Assembly: GCA_036387415.1 (NCBI GenBank)
Contig: DASVTU010000039.1
Span: forward strand, 248,001 to 312,000
Direction: 5' to 3'
DNA from: DASVTU01 sp036387415
Lineage (GTDB): Bacteria > Acidobacteriota > Blastocatellia > Pyrinomonadales > Pyrinomonadaceae
DNA length: 64,000 bases
Shown here: in pieces, positions 59,085-64,000 of the stretch
Layout: every line of letters starts with the position of its first letter
How positions within the stretch are numbered: the stretch's first letter is position 1
Position numbers and translations under genes: made by a program
The notes under the pieces: generated by a model
Databases searched by the model: none
Seen by the model: only the letters and a program-made list of their open reading frames with translations
What the model was told of the DNA's origin: nothing

Positions 59085-60959
59085 CTAGTCTTCTCTGCCA
59101 GCCGCGTCCCCGTAGAGTTCGTCGATGAGGTTGCCGTATTTTTCGTCAATCACGCGCCGTTTAACTTTGAGCGTAGGGGTTAGCTCGCCGCCGTCGATGG
59201 AAAATTCTGCGGGCAGCAGCGCGACGCGACGGACACGCTCATAATCTGCCAGCGACGAAGTAAGTTGCGCGATTTGGCGTTGCACAAGTTTGACGGCAGC
59301 CGGATTGCGGCTCCAATCGGCGCGCGTGGGTTTTGCGCCCGCGTTTGCCGTCGCTGCATCGGGCAGGGCAGCGGCGAGCGCGTCCCATTCCGGCACGACG
59401 AGCGCGGCGGGTTGCTTGCGTCCCGCGCCGACGACCACCACCTGGCTGACGAGCGCGCTCTGCTTGATAAAACTCTCGACCAACTGCGGCGCGACGTATT
59501 TGCCGTTCGACAGTTTGAAGAGTTCCTTTTTGCGGTCGGTGATGTAGAGGCGTCCGTCGGTGTCCATGTGGCCTACGTCGCCCGTCTTAAACCAGCCGTC
59601 CGGCGTGAAAAGCGCGCTCGTCTCGTCGGGTTTGTTGTAGTAGCCGCGCATGATGTTTGCGCCGCGAATCAAAATCTCGCCTTCGGCGTCGGTCTTGACC
59701 TCGATGCCGGGAAACGGTAGCCCGACCGAGCCGACGCGATTATCGTCAGGACGATTCGCCGCCACGATGCACGTCTCGGTCATGCCGTAGCCCTGTAAAA
59801 TGTCGATGCCTGCGCCGAGGAAGGAATAGGAGAGGACGGGCGAGAGCGCAGCGCCGCCGGAGACGAAATAACGCAGGCGTCCGCCGACGCCCTCGCGCCA
59901 TTTCGAGAAGACGAGACGGCTGGCAATGCCCTGTTGAAATTCCAGAAGCGGCGAGACGCGACCGCCCGTGTCTCGCAGTTTCGCGTAGCGTTGCCCGACG
60001 CCGAGCGCCCACTGAAAAAGCGTCGCCTTCCAACCGCCTTCCGCCGTGCCCTTCTTGATGATGCGATGATAGACCTTCTCGAAGAGTCGCGGCACCGCCG
60101 TCATAATCGTCGGACGCACTTCACGCAGATACTCGCCCACCTGATCGAACGAAGCGGCGTAGTGCACGGCGACGCCGCACCAGCAGAAGACGTAGAAGAC
60201 GACGCGCTCGAAGATGTGCGAGAGCGGCAGGACGGAGAGCGACACGTCGGTCGACTCGATGGGCAGGGTGCTCCCGATGGCGAGCACGTTGGAGACGAAA
60301 TTCGCGTGCGTCAGCATGACGCCCTTCGGTTCGCCCGTCGTGCCCGAAGTGTAGATGATGGTCGCCAAATCGTCGCTGTGCACTTCGCTGAGCAGGCGTT
60401 CAAAGGCTTCCGGCTCGCGTTGGTCGCGTTCCGCGCCGAGCGTTTCGAGAGCCGCCAGAGTCATCGCGCCTTCGTGGTCTTCCGACACCTTCACATCGAA
60501 GAAGACCAGCCCTTCAAGCGACGCGACGCCTTCGATGCCGGGGCGCGCGTGGCGATAGATTTTGCGTCCCGAAACGAATAGCAGCCGCGCGCCCGAATCC
60601 GTGAGGATGTAGCGCACCTGTTCGGGAGCCTGCGTCGTGTAAATCGGTACGTTGACCGCGCCGAGGCTCAAGATAGCTAAATCGACGACCGACCACTCCG
60701 GCCTGTTCTCCGACAGCAACGCCACACGGTCGCCCTTCACCACGCCCAACTCCGCCATCCCCAATGCCAACGCACGCACGCGCGCCGCGAACGCCTCCGA
60801 CGACACGTGCACCCAAGCGCCGCCCTCTTTGTAGTTGAGGGCGTCCGGTTTGGCGTGCCGACGAAATCCGCGCAGACACATTTCCGGCACGCTGGCGGGC
60901 GTTGGCGTCGGCGTCGTCGCAGGATGAGGCGACGATGTTGTTTGTTGAGTTTGAGACAT
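59085..60959 (-). CDS. Long-chain fatty acid-CoA ligase (AMP-binding)
   Basis: 624 residues, ATG at 60959. After a Thr-Pro-rich start, the adenylation domain has the AMP-binding motif ATIIYTSGTTGEPKGVMLTH, then LQGYGMTETCIVAANRPD and YITDRKKELFKLSNGKYVAP. The C-terminal LTPTLKVKRRVIDEKYGNLI has the catalytic Lys region of FadD15-type enzymes. It activates long-chain fatty acids to acyl-CoA in the cytoplasm or at the membrane. Its place between glycan genes may be chance. Confidence 0.93.
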   Translation of the reverse strand: MSQTQQTTSSPHPATTPTPTPASVPEMCLRGFRRHAKPDALNYKEGGAWVHVSSEAFAARVRALALGMAELGVVKGDRVALLSENRPEWSVVDLAILSLGAVNVPIYTTQAPEQVRYILTDSGARLLFVSGRKIYRHARPGIEGVASLEGLVFFDVKVSEDHEGAMTLAALETLGAERDQREPEAFERLLSEVHSDDLATIIYTSGTTGEPKGVMLTHANFVSNVLAIGSTLPIESTDVSLSVLPLSHIFERVVFYVFCWCGVAVHYAASFDQVGEYLREVRPTIMTAVPRLFEKVYHRIIKKGTAEGGWKATLFQWALGVGQRYAKLRDTGGRVSPLLEFQQGIASRLVFSKWREGVGGRLRYFVSGGAALSPVLSYSFLGAGIDILQGYGMTETCIVAANRPDDNRVGSVGLPFPGIEVKTDAEGEILIRGANIMRGYYNKPDETSALFTPDGWFKTGDVGHMDTDGRLYITDRKKELFKLSNGKYVAPQLVESFIKQSALVSQVVVVGAGRKQPAALVVPEWDALAAALPDAATANAGAKPTRADWSRNPAAVKLVQRQIAQLTSSLADYERVRRVALLPAEFSIDGGELTPTLKVKRRVIDEKYGNLIDELYGDAAGRED

Positions 60960-60980
60960 AGAAGAAATGATAAATCAGAG

Positions 60981-61094
60981 TAGACAGTAGTCAGTAGAAA
61001 AACACGCGGAGTTCGGTGGTTGAAAGCCATGCTAAAGAAACGTCCAACCGAAGTTCTTCATGCTGGCTACTGTCTACCGATTACTGTCTACTGC
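60981..61094. repeat. Inverted heptad arrays around the uxs stop codon
   Basis: The left arm (60981-61001) is TAGACAG, TAGTCAG, TAGAAAA. The right arm (61067-61094) is CTACTGT, CTACCGA, TTACTGT, CTACTGC. The right arm includes the stop of uxs (TTA at 61081-61083, that is TAA on the minus strand) and the preceding codons for SSRQ. Confidence 0.75.
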
Positions 61095-62040
61095 TTTTTA
61101 TGCGTTCGGCAAAGTATGCGACGGTTCGTTGGAGGCCATCGCGGAGGGGAACGGTTGGTTGCCAGCCGAGAAGTTGTTGCGCGCGTGTGATGTCAGGCTT
61201 GCGTTGACGCGGGTCGTCCTGTGGCAGAGGGCAGTAGCGGATTTTGATGTCTGCGCCGCAGGCTTGCGCCACTTCGTCTGCCAACTGTCGCATCGTAAAC
61301 TCGCCCGGATTGCCGAGGTTAACGGGGTCGTTGATGCTCAGGCTCTCCGGCGTCTCCTCCGTGTTCATGAGGCGGATAAAGCCCTCGACCAAATCATCGA
61401 CGTAACAGAAGGAACGCGTCTGCTCGCCTGTGCCGTAGATGGTCAACTCCTCGCCCCTGAGCGCCTGCACGATGAAATTCGACACGACGCGCCCGTCGTT
61501 CTCCAACATGCGCGGCCCGTACGTGTTGAAGATGCGCGCAATCCGCGTATCGACCTTGTTCTGACGGTGGTAATCCATCATCAGAGTCTCTGCGATGCGC
61601 TTTCCCTCATCGTAACACGACCTGATTCCAATCGGGTTGACGTTGCCCCAGTAGGTTTCGGGTTGCGGGTGGATTTCGGGGTCGCCGTAGACTTCGGAGG
61701 TCGAGGCTTGGAAGATGCGTGCGCGGACGCGTTTGGCGAGGCCGAGCATGTTAATCATGCCCATGACGCTCGTCTTGACGGTCTTGACGGGATTGTACTG
61801 GTAATGGACGGGCGAGGCGGGACAGGCGAGGTTATAAATCTGGTCAACTTCGAGCAGGATAGGTTCGATGACATCGTGACGCAGCAACTCGAAACGACGA
61901 TTGTCCAAGAGGTGCATGACGTTTTCGCGTCGTCCGGTAAAAAAATTGTCGAGACAGATAACCTCCTGCCCCTCGTTCAACAGACGCTCGCACAGGTGCG
62001 AACCGATAAAACCCGCGCCGCCTGTCACCAGTATTCTCAT
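61081..62040 (-). CDS. uxs: UDP-glucuronate decarboxylase (UDP-xylose synthase)
   Basis: 319 residues, ATG at 62040 with GGAG upstream. It is a short-chain dehydrogenase-type enzyme: NAD-binding VTGGAGFIGSHLCERL, catalytic Thr/Ser in ASTSEVYGDPEIHPQ, YxxxK as SCYDEGKRIAETL, and RIFNTYGPRM. The sequence follows UXS closely (DNFFTGRRENVMHLL, CPASPVHYQYNPVKTVKTS). It makes UDP-xylose, presumably for the polymer. The last four residues come from the heptad repeat. It precedes the acyl-CoA ligase gene and follows the second ligase gene. Confidence 0.93.
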   Translation of the reverse strand: MRILVTGGAGFIGSHLCERLLNEGQEVICLDNFFTGRRENVMHLLDNRRFELLRHDVIEPILLEVDQIYNLACPASPVHYQYNPVKTVKTSVMGMINMLGLAKRVRARIFQASTSEVYGDPEIHPQPETYWGNVNPIGIRSCYDEGKRIAETLMMDYHRQNKVDTRIARIFNTYGPRMLENDGRVVSNFIVQALRGEELTIYGTGEQTRSFCYVDDLVEGFIRLMNTEETPESLSINDPVNLGNPGEFTMRQLADEVAQACGADIKIRYCPLPQDDPRQRKPDITRAQQLLGWQPTVPLRDGLQRTVAYFAERIKSSRQ

Positions 62041-62111
62041 CTCGTTCTCCGACCTTTCATTGAAAAATTCCCTCTACGCTCCGGCTATCTAAAAATCCTC
62101 GTCCGTTTTCG

Positions 62112-63650
62112 TCACTCATAAACTTCAGTCGTCGCTTCGCTGGTCGTCGCCGTGGTTGCTGTCGCGTTGTGGCTCAACTCGCTCTCGTCCGGCGTCGGCG
62201 CGGTTTGCTGCCGCCGACGGCGACGCTGACCCGAAGAACGACTGTGCCGATGACGACGACTCGGCGTTTCGACGCGACCATTGAGCGTGGCGAGCGCGGC
62301 GAGCATCAGGAACAGGAGCGCGTTCGATGTGGTGTGGAGCGGAAAATCGAAAAAGCTGTGTGTGAGCACGGCAAAGCATCCGCCGAGCGCACCGAGCGCG
62401 ACGCCACGACGAAAAGCGTCCTCCGATTGCATGCGCTGAAACCCCAGCCGAAACAGCATCGCGATGAAGAACAGACCGAGCAACGCGCCGACCACACCCG
62501 CATCCGAGAGCGTCTGCAAGTAGTCGTTGTGCGCCTGTTCGAGACGATAGAGGCGACCGTGGTTGGTATCGTAACGCGAATAGGCGAGACTGAACGAGCC
62601 GAGTCCGGTTCCCGTCAGAGGATGGTCGCGGATGATGTCGATTGTGCCCCGCCAGAAATGGACGCGCCCCGTCGTCGGGTCGTCGGCGTTGATGGAGCCG
62701 ACGAGGCGATTCAAAGCATCCTCGCCGCCGAAAAAAAGTACGCCCGTAAACAACACCAACACCAACGCCGCTCCCGCCGTCGCACGTAACGCGACGCTTC
62801 GCAGACGCGAACCCGCACGCCTCTCCTCGCCGTCGCCTTCACTCGCGCGTCCGCGTCCGCCCCGCCCGCGCACCGCGCCCGACACGATGACGATGAACAT
62901 AATCTCCACGACGAGGCTCAACATGCCGCCGCGCGAATTTGTCAGGATGACGGAGATGCCCATCAAGGCGGCGGCGAAGGCGTAGAGCACGTAGCGTTCG
63001 CGTTCGACAGCGCCGGAGAGAAGGAGTCCGAGCGGCAACGCGAGCGCCATCTCCATCGCTCCGGCGAAGTGATGCCGATTGATGAAGGGGCCGAAGGCGA
63101 GACTCTGCGTGGATTTGCGTAGCCCGTAAATCTTATCGGGGCTGACGAAAAACTGAATCATGCCGAAGACGGCGAGCAGGAACCCGAAGATGGTGAGCGC
63201 ACGCACGACCGTCCGCAGACGACGTGGGCTGTCGATGAAGGCGAGCGCGGCGGCGAAATAGACCAGCAGCGACGTGAGTTGAATAATGACGAAGCGCGTC
63301 GAGTAAGGGTCGAACGAGAGACTACGGACGGGCGTTATCCCGGCGTCGCCCGCGACGCTTGCGCCGAGCGGCAGGAGTTGAATGAGTCCGAGCGCAATCA
63401 ACGCGACGAGCGGTAGTTGAAGAAGATTGCGGCTGATGCGTAGACGCCCCGTGCGCCACGCATCCGCCACCCACGCCGCGACGACGAAGCCCGCGCCCGC
63501 CAGAAACAGTCCGAGCGTCCAGCTATGCACCGTGCCGAAGGCGAGCGCCGAGAGCACGACGGCGAGGCAGAGCGCGAGGATGACAAAACGGCTGGCGAGC
63601 GTCCGCGCGGTGTCAGCGTTCGCCTGAAGCTTTGCCCCGCCCGCCGTCAT
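62112..63650 (-). CDS. O-antigen-ligase family membrane protein, second copy
   Basis: 512 residues from ATG 63650; an ATG at 63716 would overlap the upstream gene by 104 bases instead of 38. About 11-12 membrane segments. The periplasmic loop has VHFWRGTIDIIRDHPLTGTG and AHNDYLQTLSDAGVVG, as in Wzy_C/RfaL-type proteins. A long Arg/Thr/Ser-rich tail (~65 residues) follows the last segment. It ligates or polymerises glycans at the inner membrane. With the protein at 55028-56590 the locus has two such enzymes. Confidence 0.85.
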   Translation of the reverse strand: MTAGGAKLQANADTARTLASRFVILALCLAVVLSALAFGTVHSWTLGLFLAGAGFVVAAWVADAWRTGRLRISRNLLQLPLVALIALGLIQLLPLGASVAGDAGITPVRSLSFDPYSTRFVIIQLTSLLVYFAAALAFIDSPRRLRTVVRALTIFGFLLAVFGMIQFFVSPDKIYGLRKSTQSLAFGPFINRHHFAGAMEMALALPLGLLLSGAVERERYVLYAFAAALMGISVILTNSRGGMLSLVVEIMFIVIVSGAVRGRGGRGRASEGDGEERRAGSRLRSVALRATAGAALVLVLFTGVLFFGGEDALNRLVGSINADDPTTGRVHFWRGTIDIIRDHPLTGTGLGSFSLAYSRYDTNHGRLYRLEQAHNDYLQTLSDAGVVGALLGLFFIAMLFRLGFQRMQSEDAFRRGVALGALGGCFAVLTHSFFDFPLHTTSNALLFLMLAALATLNGRVETPSRRHRHSRSSGQRRRRRQQTAPTPDESELSHNATATTATTSEATTEVYE

Positions 63651-64000
63651 CGCCCGCGTTTGCGGCTCGCGCACCCGCAGCGTCTCCGCCGATGCGTTGG
63701 AGGTTGAAGTCGTCATACCAAACTTTTCCAAAAATCGGGCACGCCTCTTCCGTGCACGACGGGCGAACGATTCGCATCAGTATCGCTTCGGTCTGCGGCG
63801 AGGTGGTGAAATCCAGTGTGACCTGTTGCCAGTCGTGCGTGCCGTCAGCCACCTGCGCCGAATTCGCCAACTGACGCGCCCCGTCGCCGTTATCCAACAC
63901 TTGCACGATGAGCGTCGTCGCACTCTTCAAGTTTTCCGTGCGGACGAAATATTCCAGACGATAACGCGTACGCGCCTCCACGGGCACAAGCTGCGAGACG
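63613..64000 (-). CDS. C-terminal part of a secreted or surface protein (runs off window)
   Basis: About 129 residues are visible to the window edge; the frame is open at 64000. It shows a beta-sandwich-like domain: VEARTRYRLEYFVRTENLKS, DGTHDWQQVTLDFTTSPQTE and a closing FGKVWYDDFNLQRI, a shape usual for carbohydrate-binding or TPR-linked jelly-roll domains that end in a metal-binding WYDDF strand. A ~23-residue basic/Gly-rich tail overlaps the ligase gene. The start and the main part lie outside. Confidence 0.6.
   Translation of the reverse strand, partial: VSQLVPVEARTRYRLEYFVRTENLKSATTLIVQVLDNGDGARQLANSAQVADGTHDWQQVTLDFTTSPQTEAILMRIVRPSCTEEACPIFGKVWYDDFNLQRIGGDAAGARAANAGDDGGRGKASGER

Overview
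The window reads as chromosomal DNA of a GC-rich, Gram-negative, exopolysaccharide-making bacterium, most likely an acidobacterium. The best taxonomic clue is the 1019-residue secreted protein at 19597-22656. Its C-terminal domain matches the Solibacter-type C-terminal family typical of Acidobacteria, and it is combined with Thr-Pro linkers. An exosortase/PEP-CTERM system and long, loosely packed glycan clusters fit that group. The class (for example Blastocatellia) is inference. No rRNA, tRNA, CRISPR array or insertion sequence was recognised.

Left edge (1-4.3 kb): the N-terminal part of mfd, a heptose-1-phosphate adenylyltransferase domain protein (rfaE2 type), a 49-codon acidic protein with its own ribosome binding site and terminator, and lysS on the plus strand. 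lysS has a central block of unusually AT-rich codons.

Exosortase core (4.5-24.3 kb, almost all minus strand): a TPR protein, a Ycf48-like beta-propeller, a Wza-type export protein, an EpsB-type sugar-1-phosphate transferase, a BY-type tyrosine autokinase, an ExeA-like ATPase, a Wzz-type chain-length protein, the TPR lipoprotein PrsT, EpsI, the exosortase, a methyltransferase (plus strand), the 1019-aa secreted protein and one PEP-CTERM substrate (plus strand). Two class-I cyclic-di-GMP riboswitches lie in tandem upstream of the 1019-aa protein; the proximal one ends on its ribosome binding site.

Glycan assembly cluster (24.3-56.6 kb, all minus strand, short gaps and overlaps): GT-C type membrane glycosyltransferases, GT2 and GT4 glycosyltransferases, methyltransferases, an AlgD-like GDP-mannose dehydrogenase, two asparagine-synthase-like amidotransferases, a heparinase II/III-type lyase, a beta-helix protein, an alkaline-phosphatase-superfamily protein, a flippase and an O-antigen-ligase/polymerase. 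Read together, this is a Wzx/Wzy-like pathway for a probably uronic-acid-containing polymer. The beta-helix and heparinase-like proteins may trim or degrade it. Its export would use the Wza/Wzz/kinase set in the exosortase core.

Right edge (56.7-64 kb): a divergent sigma-70-like protein and, across a 630-bp gap and transcribed away from it, a small HxxxCxxC zinc-finger (anti-sigma-like) protein. These are candidate regulators of the cluster. Then come a long-chain acyl-CoA synthetase, UDP-glucuronate decarboxylase (UDP-xylose supply), a second O-antigen ligase, and the end of a gene running off the window.

A recurring feature is a set of intergenic arrays of degenerate 7- to 9-bp 'words', usually arranged as inverted pairs and each with a different vocabulary. 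At several places they run into gene ends. One supplies the hydrophobic core of a signal peptide, others the last codons and stop of a gene.
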